A DNA stretch of 32,793 bases from Candidatus Gastranaerophilales bacterium (GTDB lineage Bacteria; Cyanobacteriota; Vampirovibrionia; Gastranaerophilales; Gastranaerophilaceae): the NCBI GenBank assembly GCA_947588755.1, contig CANPZB010000017.1:1-32793 (forward strand), in the 5' to 3' direction. The translations under genes were made by a program, and so were the position numbers. A model generated the notes under the pieces. That model was not told where the DNA came from, made no database searches, and worked only from the letters and a program-made list of their open reading frames with translations. This document shows positions 8,274 to 16,402 of this stretch, in pieces; position 1 is the stretch's first letter, and the number at the start of each line of letters is the position of its first letter.

Positions 8274-8804
8274 ATGATTGACTATACCAAGGAAGAATTG
8301 GCAGACATATTAAGAAAACATCCCGAAAAGTTCAATGAATGGAAAGCGGAGCAGGAAGAAGTCGACTTATCGGAAATTGATTTTTCGGGGATTAATTTAT
8401 CTGAAATTGATTTCAGTGATGCTGACTTAAATTCAAGTTCATTTGCGGACTGTAATCTTTCGTTTGTGAATTTTAACGGTGCAGATTTGACTTCAGTGGA
8501 TTTTACCCGTGCAAGAGTTCTGGAGTGTGACTTTTCGGAAGCTTTGCTGACGGGTGCCGATTGTAGTTATGCGGAAATGACTTATTGTAATTTTTCTGAA
8601 TGCGATTTGGCGGGGTGTGTATTTTCGGAAGCGGATTTGAGTAATTCTGATTTCTCCGCGAGTGAAAATCTTCATGCAAGCCGTTATGATGATGATACCG
8701 TATGGCCTGATGATGATTTACTTCCCGAAAACTTCGATTCAACAAGTCACAAGGATTTGTCCGCATTGGAAGATGAAGAAGACTCTTTCGGTTCTGATTA
8801 TTAA
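8274..8804 (+). CDS. Acidic pentapeptide-repeat protein
   Basis: Residues about 30-130 of this 176-residue protein are pentapeptide repeats of the A-D-L/F-x-x type (INLSEIDFSDADLNSSSF, FNGADLTSVDF, YCNFSECDLAGCVFSEADL). They would form a right-handed square beta-helix. The N-terminal 27 residues (EELADILRKHPEKFNEW) look like a short helical cap, and the last 45 residues are very acidic (YDDDTVWPDDD, ALEDEEDSFGSDY). The AAAAGGAGAA ribosome-binding site is strong. It is the last gene of the signalling operon. Some pentapeptide proteins mimic DNA and protect gyrase, but nothing here points specifically to that, so the role stays open. Confidence 0.85.
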   Translation: MIDYTKEELADILRKHPEKFNEWKAEQEEVDLSEIDFSGINLSEIDFSDADLNSSSFADCNLSFVNFNGADLTSVDFTRARVLECDFSEALLTGADCSYAEMTYCNFSECDLAGCVFSEADLSNSDFSASENLHASRYDDDTVWPDDDLLPENFDSTSHKDLSALEDEEDSFGSDY

Positions 8805-8830
8805 TATATTTTTTTTTAAATATTAAAAAG

Positions 8831-8859
8831 TTGTCATAATTTTTACTTTCACCTATAAT
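8831..8859 (+). promoter_or_regulatory. Sigma70-type promoter for glyA
   Basis: TTGTCA (8831-8836) and a perfect TATAAT (8854-8859) are separated by 17 bases. The start of transcription would be near 8866, leaving a leader of about 34 bases. It shares its -35 sequence with the HD-GYP promoter. Confidence 0.8.
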
Positions 8860-8899
8860 CACATTATTGAGATGTATTCGGTTAGGGTGAGAGGTGAAA

Positions 8900-10144
8900 A
8901 TGAATTTAGAAAATATAAAAAAAATTGACCCCGAGGTTGCCGCACAAATTGAACTTGAGTTTGAAAGGCAGCAAAATACCATAGAACTTATAGCCAGCGA
9001 AAATATTACTTCGCTTGCAGTCATGGAAGCATGCGGGAGTGTTTTGACCAACAAATATGCGGAAGGAAAACCGTATAAAAGATTTTATAACGGTTGTGAG
9101 CATGTTGATGTCATAGAAGAAATAGCTCAAAAAAGAGCGTGCAAACTCTTTAACATGGCTCATGCCAATGTTCAGCCTCACAGCGGAGCACAGGCAAATA
9201 TGGCGGTATTTATGTATCTTTTGAAGCCTGGTGATAAAGTTCTTGGCATGGATTTGTCAAATGGCGGACACCTTTCCCATGGTTCGCCCGTAAATTTTTC
9301 AGGCATGTATTTTGACGTAAAAAGCTACGGAGTTGACGCTGAAGGAAATATAGATTATGAAAATGTCCGTAAAATGGCTGCGGAACATAAACCGAAACTC
9401 ATTGTCTGCGGTGCAAGCAATTATTCAAAAATTATAGATTTCAAAAAATTCAGAGAAATCGCTGATGAGGTCGGTGCTTATCTTCTTGCCGATATTGCCC
9501 ATATAGCGGGTCTGGTAGCAGCCGGCTTACATCCCTCACCTTCGGGATATGCTCAATTTGTTACCACAACCACGCATAAATCATTACGCGGGCCACGCGG
9601 CGGGATTATTATGTGTGATGAAGAACATGCTCAGGGAATTGATAAAGCAGTTTTCCCGGGCATGCAAGGCGGGCCTTTGGAACACATTATCGCGGGCAAA
9701 GCGGTAGCGTTATATGAAGCTTCAAAACCTGAATTTAAAGAATATGCCGCACAGATTATAAAGAATGCAAAAGCACTTGCACAGGGACTTGCAGATGAAG
9801 GCATGGATATTGTGGGCGGTATGACCGAAAACCACCTTATGACGCTCAATTTAAGAAAGACGGGAAAAACAGGTAAAGATATGGCTAATGTTCTTGAACG
9901 TGTCGGAATTACCGCAAATAAAAATACCGTACCAAATGACCCTCAGAGTCCTTTTGTTACAAGCGGAATAAGGCTCGGTACACCCGCAGTTACCACAAGA
10001 GGTTTTAAGGAAGATGATATGACGGAAACGGCAAAGATTATTTCGTCCGCAATATATTCTTCGGATAACGAGTTAGGGTTGAAGAATTTACGTGAACGCT
10101 CGTTAAAATTATGTAAAAAATATCCTTTATACTTGAATGTGTAA
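8900..10144 (+). CDS. glyA: Serine hydroxymethyltransferase
   Basis: This PLP enzyme interconverts serine and glycine and feeds one-carbon units into folate. Counting from the ATG at 8900 it is 414 residues, the normal family length. Diagnostic stretches are LIASENITS, the [20 protein letters not shown] region, [13 protein letters not shown] and [14 protein letters not shown] with the PLP-binding K227. The family usually has YGG where this protein has YNG. The frame also offers a GTG at 8894; I prefer the ATG because AGAGG sits 5 bases before it, although AGGG before the GTG is possible too. It is followed after 27 bases by the WecA-type gene, probably in the same transcript. Confidence 0.95.
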   Translation: MNLENIKKIDPEVAAQIELEFERQQNTIELIASENITSLAVMEACGSVLTNKYAEGKPYKRFYNGCEHVDVIEEIAQKRACKLFNMAHANVQPHSGAQANMAVFMYLLKPGDKVLGMDLSNGGHLSHGSPVNFSGMYFDVKSYGVDAEGNIDYENVRKMAAEHKPKLIVCGASNYSKIIDFKKFREIADEVGAYLLADIAHIAGLVAAGLHPSPSGYAQFVTTTTHKSLRGPRGGIIMCDEEHAQGIDKAVFPGMQGGPLEHIIAGKAVALYEASKPEFKEYAAQIIKNAKALAQGLADEGMDIVGGMTENHLMTLNLRKTGKTGKDMANVLERVGITANKNTVPNDPQSPFVTSGIRLGTPAVTTRGFKEDDMTETAKIISSAIYSSDNELGLKNLRERSLKLCKKYPLYLNV

Positions 10145-10171
10145 ATGATATATTTGTAAAAAGGAAAGGTT

Positions 10172-11209
10172 ATGTTAATAAAATTAACACATGCACATAT
10201 AATCGGCACAGTTATAGCATATTTGATAGGAGTATGTTTAGTTCCGCTTGTAATAAGTTTTTCCAAACGGGAAGGTCTTGTTGATTTGCCCAACGAAAGG
10301 AAAATTCATACCAAACCTATTTCCAGAATAGGCGGAGTGGCGATCTGGGCAAGTACGATGTTAACTTTTCTCTGCCTTGTATTTATGAGTTATTATCCAT
10401 ACGGGAGTTTGCTTTCGGGGATTTTGCTCGGAAGTTCGTTAATGTTTTTACTAGGACTTGTTGATGATATATACAATCTCAATGCGAAATTTAAGTTGTT
10501 TATACAAATAGCTATTGCGACTCTGGTTTATCTTCTGGGGGTTCAAATTAATACCGTACCGTTTTTCGGCGGTATTGATTTAGGATTATTTTCATATCCC
10601 ATAACATTATTATGGCTTGTGGGAATATCCAATGCATTTAACTTTATAGACGGAGTTGACGGTCTTGCGGGTTCGGTTGTAACCATAAATGCAATTACTC
10701 TGGCAATTATAGCTGTTGCAATGACACCTTCTAACCCTATGAGTGCCTTAATAGGATTTATTTTGGCGGGAGCCATGCTGGCGTTTTTAACTTACAATTT
10801 TAATCCTGCAAAAATATTTATGGGTGACAGCGGAGCATTATTCTCGGGCTTTTTGCTTGCGGCAATATCAATAACGGGAGTTATGAAGGCTGCAACACTG
10901 GCGATATTGCTTCCTTTTGTTGTTCTTGCGGTTCCCATTATGGATATTACTTATTCAAGTTTAAGAAGAATTTTTAAAGGTCAGTCGCCGTTTGTTGCGG
11001 ATTCCGAACATATTCATCATAAACTTCTTCATGCGGGATTTTCACAGAAAAAAACCGTGGTAATACTTACTTCCGTTGCCATAATCGCAGGTGCATTAGC
11101 TTCATTGTTTATGGGTTCTGCTACCATAAAACATTATTTTATATACATTATTGCAATAGTTTTTATAATGTTGTTACTAAATTTTATAAAAGTATTGACA
11201 AAAAAATAA
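10172..11209 (+). CDS. wecA: Undecaprenyl-phosphate GlcNAc-1-phosphate transferase, WecA/TagO-type
   Basis: A 345-residue polytopic membrane protein with about ten hydrophobic segments. It transfers a sugar-1-phosphate from a UDP-sugar to undecaprenyl phosphate, the first lipid-linked step of surface polysaccharide or cell-wall polymer synthesis. WecA/TagO rather than MraY is indicated by PNERKIHTKPISRIGG near residue 40, LVDDIYNLNAKFKL, NAFNFIDGVDGLAG, NFNPAKIFMGDSGALF and the HIHHKLL histidine motif. AAAGG precedes the ATG. The exact sugar is not shown by sequence alone. The final codons overlap the -35 of the next promoter. It may supply the lipid-linked substrate for glycosyltransferases such as the GT2 at 2899, but that link is a guess. 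Confidence 0.88.
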   Translation: MLIKLTHAHIIGTVIAYLIGVCLVPLVISFSKREGLVDLPNERKIHTKPISRIGGVAIWASTMLTFLCLVFMSYYPYGSLLSGILLGSSLMFLLGLVDDIYNLNAKFKLFIQIAIATLVYLLGVQINTVPFFGGIDLGLFSYPITLLWLVGISNAFNFIDGVDGLAGSVVTINAITLAIIAVAMTPSNPMSALIGFILAGAMLAFLTYNFNPAKIFMGDSGALFSGFLLAAISITGVMKAATLAILLPFVVLAVPIMDITYSSLRRIFKGQSPFVADSEHIHHKLLHAGFSQKKTVVILTSVAIIAGALASLFMGSATIKHYFIYIIAIVFIMLLLNFIKVLTKK

Positions 11210-11223
11210 TTATGTGATATTAT
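11195..11223 (+). promoter_or_regulatory. Consensus promoter with a long leader
   Basis: A perfect TTGACA (11195-11200) and TATTAT (11218-11223) are 17 bases apart, and the -35 lies inside the last codons of the WecA-type gene. Transcription would start near 11230, about 170 bases before the next ATG. That leader holds the hairpin CATCGG-5 nt-CCGATG (11329-11345) but matched no riboswitch or RNA class I could recognise. Confidence 0.75.
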
Positions 11224-11401
11224 GCACGTGGATTTAATTACTCAGTTTTGAAACGATGCTGTAAATCAGGATGAGCGTTCAAAATATTTAAGTGTAAATC
11301 TGCTATATATATTCTTAACAAGGAAATACATCGGATTTCCCGATGACAGTCCGCAGGAATATATGATACGTGTAGGTTAGTTAAGTAAAGGTTTATTAAC
11401 T

Positions 11402-11944
11402 ATGACAGTAAGAGCAGTAGAAAATTACAATCGAGACAGAAGAGCATTCCCGACGGTTTTAGCAAGTACGGCAATAGGTGCCGGTGCAGGCTTTGCAATG
11501 AAATATGCATTTCCTGTAATTGATTCCGAAACCGAATTCAGGAAAAAAACAGTTGTTTTATCAAGCAGAAAGGTTGCGAACCAGAATATTGTTGATAAAA
11601 TTAAAAATTCAACAAAAGAAGGTTCTAAGCCTATGACATTGGCTCAGGATACTTTTGTTAAAGTTATCGAAAACAAAAAGGGAAATACCGAATTTTTACC
11701 TGATGCCATAGCGAAAAAAGTTAAGGAATTAAACAAATTACTTCCTAACGCGGGTGAAGAATACCGCAATCTTATTCATGCCGCTAATGAAGCAGCAAGA
11801 AAGGATTCGGAAAGTATCATCAGAGCTTGCAGATACATGATTAAATCCGACAGAAGCCTTGCCGGATTTTTAATCCCCGGTTCGGTTGTCGGTTTAATGG
11901 CAGGTATCTTTGCAAACGTATTCAGAGACAACAAACAAGCATAA
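11402..11944 (+). CDS. Conserved-looking membrane-associated protein of unknown function
   Basis: I do not recognise a named family in this 180-residue protein. It has a short basic N-terminus (NYNRDRRAF), then a Gly/Ala-rich hydrophobic segment at about 18-37 (TVLASTAIGAGAGFAMKYAF). A charged helical middle rich in Lys and Asn follows, and a second hydrophobic segment sits near the end (AGFLIPGSVVGLMAGIFANVF). That suggests two membrane passes with a soluble domain between them. It has its own strong promoter with a 170-base leader, AAAGG about 10 bases before the ATG, and a strong terminator after it, so it is an independent single-gene unit. Such independent, strongly promoted expression suggests an abundant protein. 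Confidence 0.7.
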   Translation: MTVRAVENYNRDRRAFPTVLASTAIGAGAGFAMKYAFPVIDSETEFRKKTVVLSSRKVANQNIVDKIKNSTKEGSKPMTLAQDTFVKVIENKKGNTEFLPDAIAKKVKELNKLLPNAGEEYRNLIHAANEAARKDSESIIRACRYMIKSDRSLAGFLIPGSVVGLMAGIFANVFRDNKQA

Positions 11945-11976
11945 AACTCAGGTTTTTGGCTTGAATGTTGCTTTTT

Positions 11977-12010
11977 ATAAAGCACCGCCCCCTATGGTGC
12001 TTTATTTTTC
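11977..12010 (+). terminator. Rho-independent terminator
   Basis: The 10-base perfect stem ATAAAGCACC (11977-11986) pairs with GGTGCTTTAT (11996-12005) across a 9-base loop and is followed by TTTTC. The T-run is on the plus strand, so it ends the 11402 transcript. It overlaps the stop codon of the converging miaB. Confidence 0.85.
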
Positions 12011-13336
12011 TTTCAATTCACCTTTCAAATACCATGTTTTGGCATCGGTTATTTTTACGTTGACAAATTTACCCGTTAAATCTTCATGACAAGGTATATG
12101 AACGGTTTTGAAATTTCTTGTTTTACCTGAATTTATTTTTTTGCCCTTGTGTTCATAAAAGCTTTCAATAAGCACTTCCATTTCGCGGTTAAGATATTTT
12201 TTGTTGGATTTTAAACAATTTTCCTGAATTTTTTTATTAAGCCTTTGAAATCTTTCATTTTTTATATTTTCGGGAACAAATTTATCAGTCCATTTTGCGG
12301 CAACCGTTTTTTCGCGTGGTGAATAAGCTGCGACATTGCAGTAATCAAGTTCAAATTCATCAATGGCGGTAAGCGTATCGACAAATTGTTCTTCGGTTTC
12401 TCCGGGAAATCCTGCAATAAAGTCGCTTGTTATTGTAACATCAGGTATCATGGAACGAACTTTATTGATGATTTTAGAGTAAGTTTCTCTGTCGTAGCGT
12501 CTGTTCATGGCTTTTAAGACTTCCGAGTTTCCGGATTGCATGGGGATATGAAAGTATTCGCATACCTTATCCAGTTCAAGTGCCGTTTTTATTAAATCAT
12601 CAGTAATATCCGTCGGATAAGACGTAACAAAACGAATTCTGAATTTCCCCGACAAGCCGTTCAATTCTTTTAATAAATCGGCGAGACGGTAATTTCTGTC
12701 TTTAAAATCTTTTCCGTAACTGTCAACATTTTGTCCCAGAAGTGTAATTTCTTTATAACCTGAACTAAGTGCCTCTTTTGCTTCATGAATTATAATTTCG
12801 GGCAGTCTTGAACGCTCTCTGCCGCGGGTATAAGGTACAATACAGTAAGTACAAAAATTATTACAGCCTTCGCTAATCGGTATCCAGGCATTTACGCCTT
12901 TGACTCTGTTTATTTTGTAGTTTTTTGCCGTTATATCTTCCGTTTTATTGGTTTCTGTGCATTCACATACTTTTTCACCGTTATTTATTCTTTCTAAAAT
13001 TTCGGGAAGCGAATAAATTTTGTGTGTTCCCAAAACAAAATCCACATAGGGTGCTCGTTTAAATATTTCTTCGGCTTTTTGTTGTGCCACACATCCGCAA
13101 AATCCGATTTTAATATTTTTTTTGTATTCTTTTTTCCATTTTCCCCATGTACCGACGGCACTGAATGCTTTATCTTCGGATAACTGCCTTATAGAGCAAG
13201 TATTAACTATTAAGAGGTCAGCTTTCTGAGGAGATTTTGTTTCCTCATATCCGAAATTTAACAGCATGCCAAGCATGCGTTCGGTATCAGATTTGTTCAT
13301 TTGACAGCCCATTGTGTCAATATATACGTATTTCAA
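12002..13336 (-). CDS. miaB: tRNA-2-methylthio-N6-isopentenyladenosine synthase
   Basis: This radical-SAM methylthiotransferase modifies A37 of tRNAs that read UNN codons, acting on the isopentenylated base. The 444 residues show the N-terminal UPF0004 domain with its three cluster cysteines C11 (GCQMN), C47 (NTCSIR) and C82 (FCGCVAQ). The radical-SAM motif is C158-NNF-C162-TY-C165, with VPYTRGRERSR next to it that favours MiaB over MtaB or RimO, and the protein ends in a TRAM RNA-binding domain. The start codon is TTG (13336-13334 on the minus strand), supported by GAGGGT 7 bases upstream and by the conserved distance to the first cysteine. A matching MiaA is not in the window. Confidence 0.95.
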   Translation of the reverse strand: MKYVYIDTMGCQMNKSDTERMLGMLLNFGYEETKSPQKADLLIVNTCSIRQLSEDKAFSAVGTWGKWKKEYKKNIKIGFCGCVAQQKAEEIFKRAPYVDFVLGTHKIYSLPEILERINNGEKVCECTETNKTEDITAKNYKINRVKGVNAWIPISEGCNNFCTYCIVPYTRGRERSRLPEIIIHEAKEALSSGYKEITLLGQNVDSYGKDFKDRNYRLADLLKELNGLSGKFRIRFVTSYPTDITDDLIKTALELDKVCEYFHIPMQSGNSEVLKAMNRRYDRETYSKIINKVRSMIPDVTITSDFIAGFPGETEEQFVDTLTAIDEFELDYCNVAAYSPREKTVAAKWTDKFVPENIKNERFQRLNKKIQENCLKSNKKYLNREMEVLIESFYEHKGKKINSGKTRNFKTVHIPCHEDLTGKFVNVKITDAKTWYLKGELKEK

Positions 13337-13420
13337 GTTTTTACCCTCAGCTATAGTGTATTAATCTGATTATATTACAAAAAATCGGTTTTTCATAATA
13401 AAATTTTACAGTTAATATAC

Positions 13421-13449
13421 TTGACTTTCGCCTCAAAAAATATTATTGT
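13421..13449 (+). promoter_or_regulatory. Promoter for the acyl-CoA synthetase gene
   Basis: TTGACT (13421-13426) and TATTGT (13444-13449) are 17 bases apart, and the -10 is extended as TATTGTAATATAA. The same hexamers, spacing and extension occur before the rubrerythrin gene. Confidence 0.6.
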
Positions 13450-13476
13450 AATATAACACGGTATCGGGGATAAGAT

Positions 13477-15150
13477 ATGGAAGGAAAAAAACAAAGTATA
13501 TTAACACTATTACAGGAAAGAACCGAAAAATACTCTGAAAGAGTTGCTTTGGGAATGAAAAATCAGTACGGTTGGAAAGAACTTACTTACGGAGGTATAA
13601 GTTTTTTAACCAGAAGACTTGCCTGTTATCTTATTAATGAGTTGAAAGTCGAAAAAGGCGACAGACTTGCTATTTTGTCGGAATCTAAACCCGAATACGG
13701 GGCATGCGTTTTTGCTTCGATTATAGCAGGCATGATTACTGTTCCGCTGGATGTTAAGCTGACTAAATATGAACTTAAATCTATTTTGTCGGATTGTAAA
13801 CCGAGTGTTATTCTGGTTTCCCGTAAACATCTTGAAATGGCAAAATTCCTCAGGGAAGAAATAGACTCGCTTAAAAATATTCTTGTTATGGACGAAGCTT
13901 ATCACAATATTGAATACACAAGTATTTATCAGCTTCCCGACAATTACGAAACAAAATGGAGAGTCAGAAGTTCCAAATCGACTTGTTTTTATATTTACAC
14001 TTCGGGTACGACGGGAAAACCGAAGGGCGTCGAAACGACTTTTTCAAATATGCTTTCACAGCTTGACGACTTGAAATATGCACTTGATAAAATTTTGCCG
14101 TTTAAAAATATTAATCTCTTATCAATATTGCCGATGAACCATTTGTTCGAAATGACGGTAGGATTTGCAACATTTTTGAACTTCGGCTGTTCGATATATT
14201 ATACCCAAAGTCTTAAACCGAAAGACATTTTAAGCATAATGAGAGAAAAACGGGTTCATTTCATGATTGTTGTTCCCGCATTTCTTAAATTGCTGAAAAC
14301 AACAATTGAGTCTGATATGAACAGTTGGTCTCAGCGTGAAAAGTTATGGTTTGATTTTAAATTTAAACTTGCGAAATTCGTACCTTCATACAGATTAAAA
14401 AAATGGATGTTTAGAAAAGTTCACGCAAAATTCGGCGGAAGATTTATGGGTTGTATTTCAGGGGGAGCTCCGCTTGATTTGGCGGTTGGTGAATTCTTTG
14501 AAAGGATAGGTATTCACGTATATCAAGGTTACGGTCTGTCCGAAGTCAGCCCCGTTGCTTCAATTAATGTTGACAGACCGGGGGATATCGCATCCGTCGG
14601 ACACGCACTTAAGAGTTACGAATACAAAACCGATTCTGAAACGGGTGAATTGATGCTTAAAGGCCCTGCGGTTATGAAAGGATATCATAACCAGCCCGAA
14701 TTGACTGCAGAAGTTATTGAGCCTGACGGCTGGCTGCACACGGGCGATATTGCCGAAATCAAAAACGGCGGTCATATTTATATTACGGGCAGAATAAAGA
14801 ATATGATAGTTCTTTCGGGCGGTAAAAAAGTATTCCCAGAAGAAGTCGAATCCGTTTTGGAAAAGAGTTCATATTTTGCGGAAGTTTGTGTGCTTGGGAC
14901 ATCAAGAACTTTCGGGTCAAAAGATGGCACGGAAGAAATTACTGCGGTAATAGTTCCTACTGAAGATTTATGTTCAAAATATGATTGGACAACCGTTGAA
15001 AAGCTGATAAAAGACGAAGTGAAAAAGCTTTCACAGCGTTTGACAGCCTATAAACGTCCGATTAACATTGTTGTCAGAAAAGAAGCTTTACCGAGAACCG
15101 CCACAAATAAGGTTAAAAGAAAAGAAGTTAAGCAGCTTGTATCGGTTTAA
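13477..15150 (+). CDS. AMP-binding acyl-CoA/acyl-ACP synthetase (FadD/Aas-like)
   Basis: This 557-residue adenylate-forming enzyme activates a carboxylic acid, most likely a fatty acid, to an acyl-AMP and then a thioester. Motifs in order are the P-loop TSGTTGKPKGVE at 175-186, the middle motif YQGYGLSEVSPV, GWLHTGDIAE, KNMIVLSGGKKVFPEEVE and the C-terminal catalytic Lys region NKVKRKEV. The overall form fits the long-chain fatty acid ligase / acyl-ACP synthetase branch, in which cyanobacterial Aas recycles free fatty acids; chain length and whether CoA or ACP is the acceptor cannot be told. It has its own promoter and the small exported-protein gene starts 13 bases after it, so the two are probably co-transcribed. 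Confidence 0.88.
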   Translation: MEGKKQSILTLLQERTEKYSERVALGMKNQYGWKELTYGGISFLTRRLACYLINELKVEKGDRLAILSESKPEYGACVFASIIAGMITVPLDVKLTKYELKSILSDCKPSVILVSRKHLEMAKFLREEIDSLKNILVMDEAYHNIEYTSIYQLPDNYETKWRVRSSKSTCFYIYTSGTTGKPKGVETTFSNMLSQLDDLKYALDKILPFKNINLLSILPMNHLFEMTVGFATFLNFGCSIYYTQSLKPKDILSIMREKRVHFMIVVPAFLKLLKTTIESDMNSWSQREKLWFDFKFKLAKFVPSYRLKKWMFRKVHAKFGGRFMGCISGGAPLDLAVGEFFERIGIHVYQGYGLSEVSPVASINVDRPGDIASVGHALKSYEYKTDSETGELMLKGPAVMKGYHNQPELTAEVIEPDGWLHTGDIAEIKNGGHIYITGRIKNMIVLSGGKKVFPEEVESVLEKSSYFAEVCVLGTSRTFGSKDGTEEITAVIVPTEDLCSKYDWTTVEKLIKDEVKKLSQRLTAYKRPINIVVRKEALPRTATNKVKRKEVKQLVSV

Positions 15151-15163
15151 GGAGAAGTTATCG

Positions 15164-15565
15164 GTGAAAAAATATTTAATTCCGTTTTTTGTGATGGTTT
15201 GTATAGCAGGCATATCGTTTGCCGAAGAAGAAGTAAAATTGATTAATATGAACCCGAGTACGGGTATTCCCAAATGGGAAGAATTTTGCGAGCCGGGTTA
15301 TGCAAATGTTAAAAAAACTGACCGTAATGATATATTAAATATTTTCAGCTTTGTGAAAGCGGAACGAGTAAAGAGAAATTATTGGGCAGGAAGAAGAACG
15401 GCTTTTGAAAATTATTTGAATTATTGTCAGAGTCTGCCCTCTGAGACCGAAAAAAGTTCTTGTTATTCCGATTTAAGAAAAGCCGAGAACGAGAAAAATG
15501 TTCTTTACAAAGAAAAAAGAAATTTTATTCTTTACGAAAATAACATAGAGCGTCACAGATATTAA
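15164..15565 (+). CDS. Small exported protein of unknown function
   Basis: The frame is open from 15068, but the likely start is the GTG at 15164: AAGGAG lies about 8 bases upstream and the sequence that follows is a signal peptide (KKYLIPFFVMVCIAGISFA, cut before EEE). That gives 133 residues and removes an 82-base overlap with the synthetase. The mature part is charged, has three cysteines (EEFCEP, YCQSL, SSCYSD) and a helical Lys/Glu/Arg-rich C-terminus ending in NIERHRY. No family is recognised. It follows the acyl synthetase closely and ends at a strong terminator, so the pair forms one unit, which hints at a lipid or envelope role without proving it. Confidence 0.75.
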   Translation: MKKYLIPFFVMVCIAGISFAEEEVKLINMNPSTGIPKWEEFCEPGYANVKKTDRNDILNIFSFVKAERVKRNYWAGRRTAFENYLNYCQSLPSETEKSSCYSDLRKAENEKNVLYKEKRNFILYENNIERHRY

Positions 15566-15598
15566 AAAAATGACCTCTTTTTAAAGAGGTCATTTTTT
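15565..15598. terminator. Bidirectional rho-independent terminator
   Basis: A 16-base perfect inverted repeat around AATGACCTCTTT / AAAGAGGTCATT with a two-base centre, flanked by A-runs on the left and T-runs on the right. It therefore works in both directions and serves both the exported-protein gene and the converging rubrerythrin gene. Confidence 0.9.
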
Positions 15599-15617
15599 CT
15601 TTGTTTAAATATTTATA

Positions 15618-16157
15618 CTATGAAAAATATCTTTTCAAAAGTCCGTCAAAACCTTTACCGTGGCGAGCTTCATCTTTTGCCATTTCGTGAACTGTGTCGT
15701 GAATAGCATCGTAGCCCAATTCTTTGGCACGTTTAGCGATATGAAGTTTGCCTTCGCAAGCACCATGTTCTGCATCAGCACGAAGTTCAAGGTTTTTCTT
15801 TGTGGAATTTGTAACAACTTCACCGAGCAATTCGGCAAATTTTGCGGCATGTTCAGCTTCTTCAAATGCATATCTTTTGTAAGCTTCCGCAACTTCAGGA
15901 TAACCTTCTCTTTCCGCAACTCTTGACATTGCAAGGTACATCCCGACTTCGGTACATTCGCCGTTAAAGTTAGCTCTCAAACCTTCCATGATTTCTTTAT
16001 CTTCAACAACGCCGTCACCTACATTGTGTTCGCAAGCATAAACTTTCTTACCGCCTGCTATTTCGTTAAAAGTTGTTGCTCCGCATAACGGGCATCTTTC
16101 GGGAGCACTTTCGGCTTCTGTTGACCAACCGCAAACCGTACATACATATTTTGACAT
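15618..16157 (-). CDS. Reverse rubrerythrin (rubredoxin domain first)
   Basis: This 179-residue protein reduces hydrogen peroxide, a typical oxygen-defence enzyme of anaerobes. Unlike classical rubrerythrin, the rubredoxin domain is at the N-terminus, with C6-x2-C9 and C22-x2-C25 binding iron. The ferritin-like di-iron domain follows, with [20 protein letters not shown] and [10 protein letters not shown] supplying the Glu/ExxH ligands. This order matches the reverse rubrerythrins of clostridia. GAAAGGCGG precedes the ATG, and a good promoter lies about 50 bases upstream. Its electron donor is not encoded beside it. High expression under oxidative stress would be expected from family knowledge. 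Confidence 0.92.
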   Translation of the reverse strand: MSKYVCTVCGWSTEAESAPERCPLCGATTFNEIAGGKKVYACEHNVGDGVVEDKEIMEGLRANFNGECTEVGMYLAMSRVAEREGYPEVAEAYKRYAFEEAEHAAKFAELLGEVVTNSTKKNLELRADAEHGACEGKLHIAKRAKELGYDAIHDTVHEMAKDEARHGKGFDGLLKRYFS

Positions 16158-16204
16158 TTTTTACCGCCTTTCTTCTAAAAAAAAATATTTAACGCATTTA
16201 TATT

Positions 16205-16233
16205 ACAATAACGAACAGTTTTTGTAAAGTCAA
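16205..16233 (-). promoter_or_regulatory. Promoter for rubrerythrin
   Basis: On the minus strand TTGACT (16233-16228) and TATTGT (16210-16205) are 17 bases apart, and the -10 is extended as TATTGTAATATAA. It repeats the layout of the promoter at 13421-13449. A PerR- or Fur-like operator overlapping the -10 is possible, but the palindrome is imperfect. Confidence 0.65.
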
Positions 16234-16242
16234 ATTTTCGGC

Positions 16243-16267
16243 AAAAAAAAGACCTCATGTTGAGGTC
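16243..16267 (-). terminator. Minus-strand terminator with no obvious upstream gene
   Basis: GACCTCA-3 nt-TGAGGTC is followed on the minus strand by eight U residues. It lies upstream of the rubrerythrin promoter and downstream, in minus-strand sense, of a 130-base gap in which no minus-strand gene is seen. It may insulate rubrerythrin or end a small RNA. Confidence 0.7.
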
Positions 16268-16402
16268 AAGGTTGGTTATTTTGGTTATGTTATAGTAATT
16301 ATGAGATTAGAATTCCTTTTGCATTTTTTTAAATGGTTGTGAAGATTTAGATTTGACTTTTTATTATAAAAAATTTACAAAACTTTATGATAGAATATTG
16401 AT

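Noticed and set aside
8503-9054. 183-residue minus-strand frame across the pentapeptide/glyA junction
   Set aside because: It is antisense to two well-supported genes and to the glyA promoter and has no recognisable protein features.
11210-11401. tRNA or known riboswitch in the long leader
   Set aside because: No cloverleaf, T-loop sequence or conserved riboswitch core could be found by eye; only one short hairpin is clear.
15068-15163. Upstream extension of the small exported protein to an ATG at 15068
   Set aside because: It overlaps the acyl synthetase by more than 80 bases, while the GTG at 15164 has a good ribosome-binding site and directly opens a signal peptide.
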